This document shows, one piece after another, positions 43,594-52,024 of a stretch of 64,000 bases of DNA. This stretch comes from Pedobacter nyackensis (lineage in GTDB: Bacteria; Bacteroidota; Bacteroidia; Sphingobacteriales; Sphingobacteriaceae), in assembly GCF_900176505.1 (NCBI RefSeq), contig NZ_FWYB01000002.1, positions 645,237-709,236 of the forward strand. The letters run 5' to 3'. Made by a program: the position numbers and the translations under genes. Each line of letters opens with the position of its first letter. Within the stretch, counting starts at the first letter, position 1. The notes under the pieces were generated by a model. That model worked only from the letters and a program-made list of their open reading frames with translations, did not search any database and was not told the origin of the DNA.

Positions 43594-43782
43594 TTAATAG
43601 TCTGTAATGGTTTTGGAACGGATAAAATAATTGGCCGTAGCCAGGTTGATATTGCCCCTGTAGGTTACGGTATTGGTTAAGGTTTCTACTATTCTCGAAT
43701 AATTTGAGTCCACCCCATAAGGATATGCACCACTACATTTTTTTGTAAATAAAGACTCAAGAGCTTGTATAGTCCTTTCCAT
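43594..43782 (-). CDS. Short fragment, probably the C-terminal end of a longer gene
   Basis: The 62-residue frame ends in VTYRGNINLATANYFIRSKT plus a short tail, a beta-strand pattern like the C-termini of large secreted or surface proteins, while its first 25 residues resemble nothing. Coding is likely only for the last part. It stops one base before the 42672 gene's start, as if that gene followed the end of a larger reading frame that is no longer present. The 200 bases further right (43783-43999) contain nothing recognisable. Confidence 0.4.
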   Translation of the reverse strand: MERTIQALESLFTKKCSGAYPYGVDSNYSRIVETLTNTVTYRGNINLATANYFIRSKTITDY

Positions 43783-43999
43783 TCTGAGAGTTTAAGACTT
43801 ATAAAACACTAAATTTACTATATATAAATGAAATTATTGGTTTGTGCTTAACTACGTTGATTGGAGTTTCTTTGTCTGCATTAGGCCCTCCTAATTTTGA
43901 GGTTAATCTCTGCCATTTTAAGTAAGTATTGTAACCACGACAACGGAAAACTATTGTCGGTTTGGTTTTCAGATACCGACTAGTTTATCCAGTTCTGAG

Positions 44000-44036
44000 A
44001 AACAGAAATGGCCTCTCTGTAACAGAAAGGCCATCT
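44000..44036 (-). terminator. Terminator of the tRNA-Arg gene
   Basis: On the minus strand ATGGCCTTTCTG and CAGAGAGGCCAT (44034-44023 with 44019-44008) form a 12-pair stem with one G-U pair and a three-base loop, followed by TTTCTGTTTCTC. It lies 24 bases after the end of the tRNA. Confidence 0.8.
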
Positions 44037-44059
44037 GAAGGAGTATTTCACCTTCCCGG

Positions 44060-44131
44060 TGGTCTCGACGGGAATCGAACCCATATCTAAAGTTTAGGAA
44101 ACTTCTATTCTATCCGTTGAACTACGAAACC
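44060..44131 (-). tRNA. tRNA-Arg, anticodon CCU
   Basis: The 72-base minus-strand sequence folds as a normal cloverleaf: acceptor GGTTTCG with CGAGACC (one G-U), D-arm GTTC with GAAT, anticodon arm GAAGT with ACTTT around TTCCTAA (anticodon CCT), four-base variable loop AGAT, and T-arm ATGGG/CCCGT around TTCGATT, then discriminator A. CCA is not encoded (the next bases are CCG). The last 13 bases recur in repeats R1 and R2 as expected for an attachment site. Confidence 0.93.
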
Positions 44132-44140
44132 ATGCCCGTT

Positions 44141-44158
44141 TCAAACATATATGTTTGA
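44141..44158. repeat. Perfect palindrome in the tRNA-Arg leader
   Basis: TCAAACATATATGTTTGA is an 18-base perfect palindrome lying between the predicted start of transcription (near 44161) and the tRNA 5' end. It could be an operator or a 5'-leader hairpin removed by RNase P. Confidence 0.55.
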
Positions 44159-44167
44159 CAGGAGGCG

Positions 44168-44175
44168 CAAATATA
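44168..44175 (-). promoter_or_regulatory. -7 element of the tRNA-Arg gene
   Basis: TATATTTG on the minus strand fits TAnnTTTG and lies 37 bases before the tRNA. A TTTG at -33 is not evident. Confidence 0.6.
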
Positions 44176-44276
44176 ACAATAAAACACTTTGTTTAAATAA
44201 GAGATTAAACAATTTTGCAGGTAGTAAATTTTATCACAAACCACTGATGACGATTTATTTGTGCTCTATTTATTCT

Positions 44277-45158
44277 TCATGCTTCTTTTAACAAAGCATT
44301 TTCATACACTTCTCCCTGCTGCTGTAGTTCAGCTATTTTACTTTCGCACATCTCCCTAACTAGCGTTAAAAAAGCCGAAACGCGATCGTAAAGCAACTCG
44401 GCATCTTGTTTATCTACGGAGAAACTATCTTTATAACGAGCCTGGGAATAACTTTTAATCAGCATATCGAAAAGCCTGTCGTCACTTACGTTGCCAGTAA
44501 CAAACAACCCGTACGGTTTCTCCGAAAAACAAAGGCTCAGACGAAGCAACCGATGTAAATTATGCATTTCTAAACGATAACCAATATGCACCCGGATCAA
44601 AGCAATACATGCTTGTTCCATCGCCTGATGCAGCATAAACACGCAAACCTTATGTTGATCTTTTAACAAACATTGTACAGCTCCGTGCAAAAAGCCTTCG
44701 GCCAGAGGTAAACGGTGATTAAAATGCTTCTGTGCGCCCTCGGCCGCGTTCAAAGGAATAAAAGATATTTCAAAGTCAAATTCCGGTAAGCCATTCTGAC
44801 TATAGAGCAATTCCCCGCTTGTGTATACACCGATAAAAAACCGGCTGTTGGCTTTAATAGCTTCTTCAATCGATGCTTTGCTATGGCACAGAATAGTAAC
44901 TGTACCTTGCTTATAATGCGCATTGGCATAATCCTGCACCTCATGGTCGATACGACTTTGACTTTCAGTAACCATAAGCAAAGCATAGTGTCCACTTTGA
45001 ACTAGCGATCCGCCAGTAAAACAACCATTAATTTCAGCTGATGAAAAACGCCGGCTAAAACATATGATCTGCAAAGGATCAAACTTTTTTGCAAGTGACA
45101 GAATAAGCTCTTTAAAATGTACTTCATTTAACGGCTTAGGTACGCTGTTTCTTTTCAT
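44277..45158 (-). CDS. HEPN-domain protein (nucleotidyltransferase-like N-terminus plus HEPN)
   Basis: The 293-residue protein has an N-terminal half resembling a degenerate nucleotidyltransferase domain (FTGGSLVQSGHYALLMVTE; the GSx(n)D acidic motif is not clear). The C-terminal half is an HEPN domain (FMLHQAMEQACIALIRVHIG, LHRLLRL, SYSQARYKDSF near residue 243). HEPN domains of toxin type use an RxxxxH motif for RNA cleavage; here R-x-K-x-x-F is present, so the nuclease role is doubtful. It is divergent from the XRE gene at 45283. Confidence 0.75.
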   Translation of the reverse strand: MKRNSVPKPLNEVHFKELILSLAKKFDPLQIICFSRRFSSAEINGCFTGGSLVQSGHYALLMVTESQSRIDHEVQDYANAHYKQGTVTILCHSKASIEEAIKANSRFFIGVYTSGELLYSQNGLPEFDFEISFIPLNAAEGAQKHFNHRLPLAEGFLHGAVQCLLKDQHKVCVFMLHQAMEQACIALIRVHIGYRLEMHNLHRLLRLSLCFSEKPYGLFVTGNVSDDRLFDMLIKSYSQARYKDSFSVDKQDAELLYDRVSAFLTLVREMCESKIAELQQQGEVYENALLKEA

Positions 45159-45242
45159 AATTTTTGATTTTAGTTGAGTTCAAATGTTCGAAAAGAACTG
45201 GCCGTAAAGAACCACAGGCAGTTGTATCTAACAACCTTACAA

Positions 45243-45277
45243 TTGTTGTTTACTATGATTGCTTTTAATTATATTTG
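45243..45277 (+). promoter_or_regulatory. Promoter of the XRE gene
   Basis: TTGTTG (45243-45248) stands 21 bases before TATATTTG (45270-45277), which fits TTG/TTTG at -33 and TAnnTTTG at -7. The start is predicted at or just before the ATG at 45283, so the message may have almost no leader. Confidence 0.6.
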
Positions 45278-45282
45278 CTCAT

Positions 45283-45696
45283 ATGGAAACTACAGCTAAA
45301 ACCAACAAAGTGCATATTGGCAGAAAAATTAGTCGCATTCGTGAAATACGAGGGATTAAACAAGACGCATTGGCTACAGAATTAGGTGTAAGTCAACAGG
45401 CGATCTCAAAAATTGAACAAAGCGAAGAAGTTGAAGATTCTACACTGGAGAAAATTGCTGCTGTTTTAGGAGTAACAATAGACAGCATAAAAAATTTCAG
45501 TGAAGAAGGCATTGTAAATTATTTTAACACCTTTAATGACACAAGTGTTAATCAAGGATCAATTGGCTCCTACAATGTTTGCAACTTCAATCCTTTAGAA
45601 AAAGTCATCGAACTTTATAACGAAAAAGTAGAACTTCTGGAACGCTTACTCCAAAGCGAACGTGAAAAAATTGAGCTCCTTAAAGGAAAATCTTAA
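45283..45696 (+). CDS. XRE-family transcriptional regulator
   Basis: From the ATG at 45283 the protein has 137 residues. A helix-turn-helix of XRE type (IKQDALATELGVSQQAISKI, about residues 28-47) is followed by LEKIAAVLGVTIDSIKNFSE, the usual remainder of the domain. A 40-residue middle and a C-terminal coiled coil (EKVELLERLLQSEREKIELL) follow, probably for oligomerisation. An upstream TTG start is less likely because the promoter covers it. Confidence 0.87.
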   Translation: METTAKTNKVHIGRKISRIREIRGIKQDALATELGVSQQAISKIEQSEEVEDSTLEKIAAVLGVTIDSIKNFSEEGIVNYFNTFNDTSVNQGSIGSYNVCNFNPLEKVIELYNEKVELLERLLQSEREKIELLKGKS

Positions 45697-45798
45697 CGAA
45701 ACCATCTTCTGCTTTCTGTCTGACAAACAATCTCTCCTATTAAAACATCCCGAACACTAGAATATACGGCTCCATTTTAGGACCATCCCGTACTGCAA

Positions 45799-45842
45799 GT
45801 CCATAGTGAGTCCATGGTCAGTCCATATCAGGTCCATGTTTT
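45799..45842 (+). repeat. Four 11-base tandem repeats upstream of the 45948 gene
   Basis: GTCCAT recurs at 45799, 45810, 45821 and 45832, exactly 11 bases apart, each followed by a variable pentamer (AGTGA, GGTCA, ATCAG, GTTTT). The sites therefore lie on one face of the DNA, about 110 bases before the next start codon. Apart from these repeats, 45697-45947 shows nothing recognisable. Confidence 0.75.
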
Positions 45843-45947
45843 GCCATAAAAACTTGGATATGATATAAAAGTAACTTACATTGTATATGAAATTATATCT
45901 AGCCGTTCCCGAACCGTTCTTAATTAACCTCTTAATCCTTTCTTATT

Positions 45948-46778
45948 ATGGCCACATTTGATGGTAAATTTATCCGGGGAGCCGCTGGAGATCTCATATT
46001 CAAAAAAAATGGGAAGAAACAAGTTGTACAAGGCAAATCTAAAAAGGCCAAAATAGACATGACCCAGGCCACCTTTGATGCCGCGTTTGTTTTTGGGCGG
46101 GCGAGTACGCTGGCTTCTTACATTAGAGGCAATATAGAAAAAATAGTACGCTATTACGATGGGGGTATGATATCACGCTTTACAGGCGAATGCAATCAGA
46201 TCCTTCAAAAAGCTACTACTGGAAAGGACAACGAATTCGACTTCAGCCAGGATTACTTCAGCCGCCTTAACGGCTTTGAATTTAACGACGTTTCACTGGT
46301 AAAAAGCTGCCTTTTTGCCCAACCTGTCGTAAGTTTGACCGAACAAACTGCGACTATTGATTTTCCGGAAATGCAGATTCCGAAGGATATTAAGTTTCCG
46401 TCTAGTGCCACATACTGTGTTGTTGCCTTTAGTGTAACTTTATTTGACCTGAAAAACGACCAATATAAAAGCCAGGAAGTGCAATCATTTGAAATTGAGC
46501 TTAAAAACCACCCATTTACATTCCCTGCACAACAATTAAATTTTGAAGGCGCACCCGGCGCCCTCTGCGTTATTGCCCTGGGCTTATATTATTTTGAAAA
46601 AACTTTCGCGGGAAAAGCTATGATCAACAACAAGGATTTAAGCCCATCTGCCATCCTAAAAGCAGCCTTTTGCCCAGGAGAAATTGACATTCAGAACAAA
46701 TGGCGCGAAATGATCTTTAAAGAAAAGAAGACACGAAAGTTAAAGAAGCCTAAAAAGCAAAGTGATCAGACTACCTGA
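45948..46778 (+). CDS. Conserved hypothetical protein
   Basis: The 276-residue protein begins [20 protein letters not shown] and continues with [10 protein letters not shown], a start resembling the family of Bacteroidota proteins that open with a GxxGxxxFrKxxGkQ pattern (DUF6266-like). That assignment is uncertain. There is no signal peptide, and the C-terminus is strongly basic ([14 protein letters not shown]), so nucleic-acid contact is possible. Its end overlaps the end of metG by eight bases on the opposite strand. Confidence 0.68.
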   Translation: MATFDGKFIRGAAGDLIFKKNGKKQVVQGKSKKAKIDMTQATFDAAFVFGRASTLASYIRGNIEKIVRYYDGGMISRFTGECNQILQKATTGKDNEFDFSQDYFSRLNGFEFNDVSLVKSCLFAQPVVSLTEQTATIDFPEMQIPKDIKFPSSATYCVVAFSVTLFDLKNDQYKSQEVQSFEIELKNHPFTFPAQQLNFEGAPGALCVIALGLYYFEKTFAGKAMINNKDLSPSAILKAAFCPGEIDIQNKWREMIFKEKKTRKLKKPKKQSDQTT

Positions 46779-48879
46779 TCACACTGCCGTTATTATGTTG
46801 AGCTATTGGCGCCACAAAAGCCAGCTTACCGTCTGCATCCTCCGACATCAGGATCATGCCCTGCGACACAATGCCTTTAATCTCACGAGGAGCAAGATTA
46901 ACGATTAAGCTTACCTGTTGTCCGATTACCTCTTCAGGCTTATAATACTCTGCTATACCCGACACAACCGTACGCTGATCTATTCCTGTATCCAGGGTCA
47001 ATTTTAATAGCTTCTTAGTCTTTTCCACCTTTTCCGCAGCAATGATGGTCGCTACACGAATATCAACCGCTGTAAACTGCTCAAATTGAATATTCTCTTT
47101 CGCAGACCCTACAATCGCTACAGAAGCCGAATTACTAGCTTTGCTTAAGTTCAGTTTATCAATTTGCGCCTGTACTTCTTCATCTTCGATTTTATCGAAC
47201 AATAATACTGGCTCATTCAACTGATGCCCACGATGCAGCAAATTAACCGCACCAGCGTCTTCCCACTGATGTCCGCCATAGTTCAGCATCTTCATCAACT
47301 TATCCGCTGTAAATGGCAGGAATGGCTCAATTAGGACCTCTATGTTGGCAGCAATCTGCAAACTGATATTTAAAATGGTACGTACGCGATCTTCATCTGT
47401 TTTAATAACCTTCCAGGGCTCTGTATCAGCCAGGTATTTATTTCCTAAGCGAGCAACATTCATCACCTCACCCAAAGCCTCTCTAAAACGATAGTTTTCA
47501 ATAGAAGCCGCAATTTTTGAAGGATATGCAGCCAACTCATCAATCACTTGCTGATCCTCAGGCTTAATTTCCATACACATAGGCACCTTACCATTAAAGT
47601 ACTTATGGGTCAATACCATTACCCTGTTTATGAAGTTACCAAGGATAGCAACCAATTCATTGTTATTTCTTGCCTGAAAATCTTTCCAGGTAAAATCATT
47701 ATCCTTAGTTTCAGGAGCCGTTGCCGTCAATACATAACGTAACACATCCTGCTTATCCTTAAACTCTACCAGGTACTCATTTAACCAAACCGCCCAGTTT
47801 TTAGAAGTCGAGATCTTTTGACCTTCCAGATTCAGGAATTCATTAGCAGGCACATTATCCGCAAGGATATAGTCACCATGAGCCATCAACATCGCCGGGA
47901 ATATGATGCAATGGAAAACGATATTGTCTTTTCCAATGAAATGCACCAGCTTCGTTTCTTCATCTTTCCAGTAATCTTCCCAGTTTCCACCCTCTAGTTC
48001 ATTCTGATTGATGTAATACTCTTCAGCTACAGGATTCCAAACGCCCAAACGCGCATATTCAAAAAGTTCCTTAGTTGCCGAGATATAACCAATTGGCGCA
48101 TCGAACCAAACATAAAGCACTTTACCCTCCGCATCCTTCACCGGCACTTTAACGCCCCAGTCCAGGTCGCGCGTCATGGCGCGAGGCTGTAAGCCTGCAT
48201 TTAACCACGACTGGCATTGTCCAAAAACATTTGGTTTCCATTCCTTGTGGCTGTCAATATATGTTCTTAATCGATCTTCGTATTTATCTAAAGGCAAAAA
48301 CCAGTTCTTCGTTTCTTTCCTTACCGGAGGTTCGCCGGATAATGTAGACTTAGGGTTGATCAGGTCAGTAGCATTTAATGTACTGCCGCAGCTTTCACAC
48401 TGATCACCGTAAGCGTTTTCATTTCCGCATTTCGGACAAGTTCCGGTAATGTAACGATCGGCCAAAAAAGTTTGAGCCTTTTCATCATAATACTGCTCGG
48501 TAACTTCTTCTGTAAAAACACCTTTTTCGTATAAGGTTTCAAAAAAATCAGAAGCCGTTTGGTGATGTGTCAGAGATGATGTCCTGTGATAAATGTCAAA
48601 AGAAACACCAAATTCTTTAAAAGAATCACCGATAATTTTGTGGTATTTATCAACAACAACCTGAGGTGACACACCTTCTTTTTTAGCTTTTAACGTAATC
48701 GGAACACCGTTTTCGTCAGAGCCGCAAATAAATTTAACATCTCTATTATTAGAGCGCAGGTACCTTACATAAGTATCCGCAGGCAAATAAACACCTGCCA
48801 AATGTCCTATGTGTACCGGTCCGTTTGTATAGGGCAATGCCGCTGTAACGGTATATCTTTTTATTTTACTGTTATCCAA
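46771..48879 (-). CDS. metG: Methionyl-tRNA synthetase
   Basis: The 702-residue protein has the class I signatures HIGH (PVHIGHLAG, residues 21-29) and a KMSKS variant KISTS (near residue 355), and a zinc knuckle with four Cys ([18 protein letters not shown], about residues 150-167). The C-terminal part is the tRNA-binding dimerisation domain ([20 protein letters not shown], from about 600). It charges tRNA-Met in the cytoplasm. Length and order are typical. Confidence 0.96.
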   Translation of the reverse strand: MDNSKIKRYTVTAALPYTNGPVHIGHLAGVYLPADTYVRYLRSNNRDVKFICGSDENGVPITLKAKKEGVSPQVVVDKYHKIIGDSFKEFGVSFDIYHRTSSLTHHQTASDFFETLYEKGVFTEEVTEQYYDEKAQTFLADRYITGTCPKCGNENAYGDQCESCGSTLNATDLINPKSTLSGEPPVRKETKNWFLPLDKYEDRLRTYIDSHKEWKPNVFGQCQSWLNAGLQPRAMTRDLDWGVKVPVKDAEGKVLYVWFDAPIGYISATKELFEYARLGVWNPVAEEYYINQNELEGGNWEDYWKDEETKLVHFIGKDNIVFHCIIFPAMLMAHGDYILADNVPANEFLNLEGQKISTSKNWAVWLNEYLVEFKDKQDVLRYVLTATAPETKDNDFTWKDFQARNNNELVAILGNFINRVMVLTHKYFNGKVPMCMEIKPEDQQVIDELAAYPSKIAASIENYRFREALGEVMNVARLGNKYLADTEPWKVIKTDEDRVRTILNISLQIAANIEVLIEPFLPFTADKLMKMLNYGGHQWEDAGAVNLLHRGHQLNEPVLLFDKIEDEEVQAQIDKLNLSKASNSASVAIVGSAKENIQFEQFTAVDIRVATIIAAEKVEKTKKLLKLTLDTGIDQRTVVSGIAEYYKPEEVIGQQVSLIVNLAPREIKGIVSQGMILMSEDADGKLAFVAPIAQHNNGSVIR

Positions 48880-48899
48880 AACTATTTTTATTATTTTGG

Positions 48900-48907
48900 C
48901 AAAGATA
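48900..48907 (-). promoter_or_regulatory. -7 element of metG
   Basis: TATCTTTG on the minus strand fits TAnnTTTG and lies 20 bases before the metG ATG, so the leader is about 14 bases. Confidence 0.65.
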
Positions 48908-48920
48908 AGTGTTTTTACCT

Positions 48921-49820
48921 ATGATTAAACAGCCAGCATACTTAAAAAAGGGCGACAAAATTGCAATCGTTTGTCCGGCAAAGAAATTACCCGGCGACAT
49001 TGATACTGCCATTGCTATTCTCGAAAGCTGGGGCCTGCAGGTTGTAATCGGCAAAACTGTTACCGCTGCGCATCACCAATTTGCCGGCAGCGATGCTTTA
49101 AGGACATCAGACCTTCAAACTTTCCTCGACGACTCCGAAATTAAGGCCATTATTGCAGGAAGAGGAGGTTACGGTACCCTCAGGATAATTGATGAGTTAG
49201 ATTTTACAAAATTCAAGAAAACACCCAAATGGATTATCGGGTTTAGTGACATTACCGTTTTGCTTTCTCATTTGCTGGCCGAACTTAACACTCAGAGCAT
49301 TCATGCACAAATGCCTTACACATTTCATTCTGCGAGTCCTCAATCATTAGAATCACTAAGAAAAGTACTATTCGGAGAAGAGGTTAAATATGATTATACC
49401 AGCACGTTTCCTTGCAAACCAGGAATCGCTGAAGGCACATTGATTGGGGGTAACCTAACACTTATGGTGATGCTACAAGGTTCCGCTTCAGAGATTGATT
49501 TTACAGATAAGATTTTATTCCTTGAAGATGTTGGTGAGCGCGAATATTCAATAGACAGAATGATGCGCATGTTGAAACGCAGTGGCAAGTTGGCTAAGTT
49601 AAAAGGACTGGTAGTAGGAGCCTTTAATGAAATCACTCCAGAGACTATTTCTTTTGGCGCGAGTCCCGAGCAGGTAATCTGGGATATTGTAAAGGAATAT
49701 GACTATCCGGTTTGTTTTAACTTCCCTGTGGGGCATATTGACGACAATAGAGCAATGGTAATAGGGAAGGTAGTAAAGCTATCTATCGGGAATCACAGCA
49801 CTATTCGATTGACCCAATAA
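48921..49820 (+). CDS. LD-carboxypeptidase (S66 family)
   Basis: From the ATG at 48921 the protein has 299 residues. It shows AIVCPAKKL at the start, AGRGGYGTLRI near residue 76, FSDITVLLSHL near residue 110 (nucleophile Ser in the S66 GxSD-type motif) and HIDDNRAMVIG near the end with the catalytic His. S66 enzymes trim the D-Ala from the tetrapeptide of recycled murein in the cytoplasm. An upstream non-ATG start is not needed. Confidence 0.88.
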   Translation: MIKQPAYLKKGDKIAIVCPAKKLPGDIDTAIAILESWGLQVVIGKTVTAAHHQFAGSDALRTSDLQTFLDDSEIKAIIAGRGGYGTLRIIDELDFTKFKKTPKWIIGFSDITVLLSHLLAELNTQSIHAQMPYTFHSASPQSLESLRKVLFGEEVKYDYTSTFPCKPGIAEGTLIGGNLTLMVMLQGSASEIDFTDKILFLEDVGEREYSIDRMMRMLKRSGKLAKLKGLVVGAFNEITPETISFGASPEQVIWDIVKEYDYPVCFNFPVGHIDDNRAMVIGKVVKLSIGNHSTIRLTQ

Positions 49821-49993
49821 AAAAGGCTGTAGCTAAAATGATTAGTACAACCTTGCTCGCGAAATATGTTATTTCCGATCAGGGACCTATTACCAGAATT
49901 TCCTGGCAAAATATCTTCACACTTATAAAAACATACGGTGCGAAGAAAAGATCCTGAATATAAGATATCATAATTACAACAGGCATTCAAATT

Positions 49994-50042
49994 AAAAAGG
50001 GCGCCTCATAGACTCTTTGTTCTATTTAAGGCGCCCTATAAA
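49994..50042 (-). terminator. Rho-independent terminator between the S66 gene and the SUS region
   Basis: GGGCGCCT (49999-50006) pairs with AGGCGCCC (50029-50036) around a 22-base loop, flanked by AAAAA on the left. It serves the leftward transcript that ends with the 50072 gene. Nothing coding was seen in 49821-49990. Confidence 0.65.
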
Positions 50043-50071
50043 TTATCGTTCCTAATGATTAAAGAATCAAA

Positions 50072-50515
50072 TTATAAATTAACATTAATCACCACCTTCT
50101 GATTTTGAGGATCATTTTTTGATCCGATAGTTAAAACTGTCCCATCAGCCTTAACTGCACTTACCAAAGTTAAAGTTGCAGTAGCTGTAGTAGCCGGAGC
50201 AACAATACTTCCTGCGGTTGGTATAGAAGCGGCAACGGTAAAAGCTTCTCTGTTCAGAACTACTGTTGCACTTGGTATATTAATAGCTCCGGTCACTTTA
50301 TAAGTAATTGTTACCTGTTGCTGTATAGCCGTTTTTACAAGGAACGAAATGTTGGCTGCTGTTCCTTGTTTAACACTTACAGCAGCAGTGCTACTTAGTG
50401 CTACATACGGAGGTAAACTATTACTAAAATCATAATTATCTCCTGGCCCTTTTTTTTCACATGCCTGTAGTAAAAAAACGGCAGTTATCGATAGTAAAAC
50501 TATTATCTTTTTCAT
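50072..50515 (-). CDS. Lipoprotein with a beta-sandwich domain, last gene of the first SUS operon
   Basis: From the ATG at 50515 the protein has 147 residues with a lipobox (LLQACEKKG) and a Ser/Thr/Ala/Val-rich domain with TAAVSVKQGTAANISFLVKT and PATTATATLTLVSA, similar to Calx-beta-like sandwich domains. It probably sits on the outer membrane and helps the SusC/D pair bind its substrate. It starts seven bases after the SusD stop. Confidence 0.72.
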   Translation of the reverse strand: MKKIIVLLSITAVFLLQACEKKGPGDNYDFSNSLPPYVALSSTAAVSVKQGTAANISFLVKTAIQQQVTITYKVTGAINIPSATVVLNREAFTVAASIPTAGSIVAPATTATATLTLVSAVKADGTVLTIGSKNDPQNQKVVINVNL

Positions 50516-50522
50516 ATTCATA

Positions 50523-52019
50523 TTATAAATCAAACCACATTTTTTCATTGTACTTAATTGTCGTTTTTGGCGCATTAGGATTTCTGGAGATCTCATTTAA
50601 TATAGGATACTCATATCTCCTAAAGATCGGTCCAGCAGGAGCACCAAGTGGCAATGTTAGCACAGGCACTTCACTTCCGTCAACCCCCGACCTTCTCCAC
50701 TGAGTAAATGCATCTAAGCCTCTATCCATTTTGTCAACCCATTGCTGAGCATGGATAGCCCTAATAGCTTCAGCCTGTGAACTAAAAACACCAACCGGGT
50801 ATTGATTTGAAAAATTAGTCGATGATGTCGCATCAACCCCAAAAAATAAGCACGATGCTTGTAGCGCATTTTTGTATAGCTGGCTTGCTTTGGCTAAATC
50901 AACTGCAACACCTAATCCTCTTGCATAAACCTCAGCTTCATTAAACAACTGCTCCTGATAAGTGAACATTACCTCTGGCGCTGTAGGAGAATGAAGGGAT
51001 TTGGCTATCCTCGGATTTAAAGCATCCACACCATCATCACCAGGCACAACCCCTACATACTTTGTAGCTGTAGCCGGCTTATCAAAGAATTTCGGCAATC
51101 TTGGATCAGCAACTGCAAGCGCTGGTGTTGGGTCCATAATATCCGTAACAGGTTTTGTCGCAAAGAAAAAGTTATTCCCGTTGTTATACTGTAAACCAAT
51201 CGCATATTTAGGATTTCGTTTATTTGCAATATCCTGGTACGCAATCAAGGCATTATCAGCTGCCGAACTCACTAAACTTGTAGTCCCTGCTGAAAAAATC
51301 GCCCCAACAGCAGCTGCTTTTGTAGGATCTTTATCTACCATGGTAAGTAATGAACGCAACTTAAGCGATTTTGCCAGTTTTTTCCACTTAGCAATATCTC
51401 CTTTATAAAACAAGTCGTACCCGTCAGCGTTTGCTCCGATTTTCAAAGGGCTAGCCTCATCAAATTGGGCCAGCGCTTCATCAAGAATAGATATTGTTCC
51501 TTCAAGCACCGTTTTTTGATCATCAAACTTTGGATAAATAATGTCAGGATTCCATGCTTCTGTAAAAGGAACATCACCAAAAGTAGTAGTGATATCGTAA
51601 ACAACCATCGCTAGGAGCACTTTACATTGTGCTGCAGCATTATTATTAACCGGGCTTGCTGCTTCAGACAATTTAATAGCCTGTTTAAGATTAGCTCCGG
51701 CTCTTACATAAAGTGAAACCCAGGTGTTATTTAAAAAATTTGCAGAAAATGTATAAGTATCTGCACTAGGATCGCCTCCAGACCATCCTGTAGGATTATT
51801 ACCTCCTCCGCCCAAACTTTGACTAGCGAGTCCAACAGGGATGTATAAATCTCCGCTAGACCTCAGGTTTATATAGGCGACTGATGCATAAGAAAATAAT
51901 AATTTAGGATCTACAGCGGTAGCTGTATTGGGACTCTTATTAATGTCCAGATATTTTTTGCAAGATGATAGTGTTAACAATAAAGTTAATACACTAAACG
52001 TATATATAATTTTTTTCAT
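50523..52019 (-). CDS. SusD/RagB-like outer-membrane lipoprotein (SusD-like 2 type)
   Basis: The 498-residue protein has a lipoprotein signal (LTLSSCKKYLDINKSP), then the SusD pattern of helix repeats with TTFGDVPFTEAWNPD near residue 148 and the late YEYPILNEISRNPNAP. It is the substrate-binding lid of the SusC/D complex on the cell surface. It lies five bases after the SusC gene. Confidence 0.88.
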   Translation of the reverse strand: MKKIIYTFSVLTLLLTLSSCKKYLDINKSPNTATAVDPKLLFSYASVAYINLRSSGDLYIPVGLASQSLGGGGNNPTGWSGGDPSADTYTFSANFLNNTWVSLYVRAGANLKQAIKLSEAASPVNNNAAAQCKVLLAMVVYDITTTFGDVPFTEAWNPDIIYPKFDDQKTVLEGTISILDEALAQFDEASPLKIGANADGYDLFYKGDIAKWKKLAKSLKLRSLLTMVDKDPTKAAAVGAIFSAGTTSLVSSAADNALIAYQDIANKRNPKYAIGLQYNNGNNFFFATKPVTDIMDPTPALAVADPRLPKFFDKPATATKYVGVVPGDDGVDALNPRIAKSLHSPTAPEVMFTYQEQLFNEAEVYARGLGVAVDLAKASQLYKNALQASCLFFGVDATSSTNFSNQYPVGVFSSQAEAIRAIHAQQWVDKMDRGLDAFTQWRRSGVDGSEVPVLTLPLGAPAGPIFRRYEYPILNEISRNPNAPKTTIKYNEKMWFDL

Positions 52020-52024
52020 TTCTA

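Noticed and set aside
45799..45842. CRISPR array
   Set aside because: The repeats are six bases with five-base spacers, far too short; no cas gene is present.
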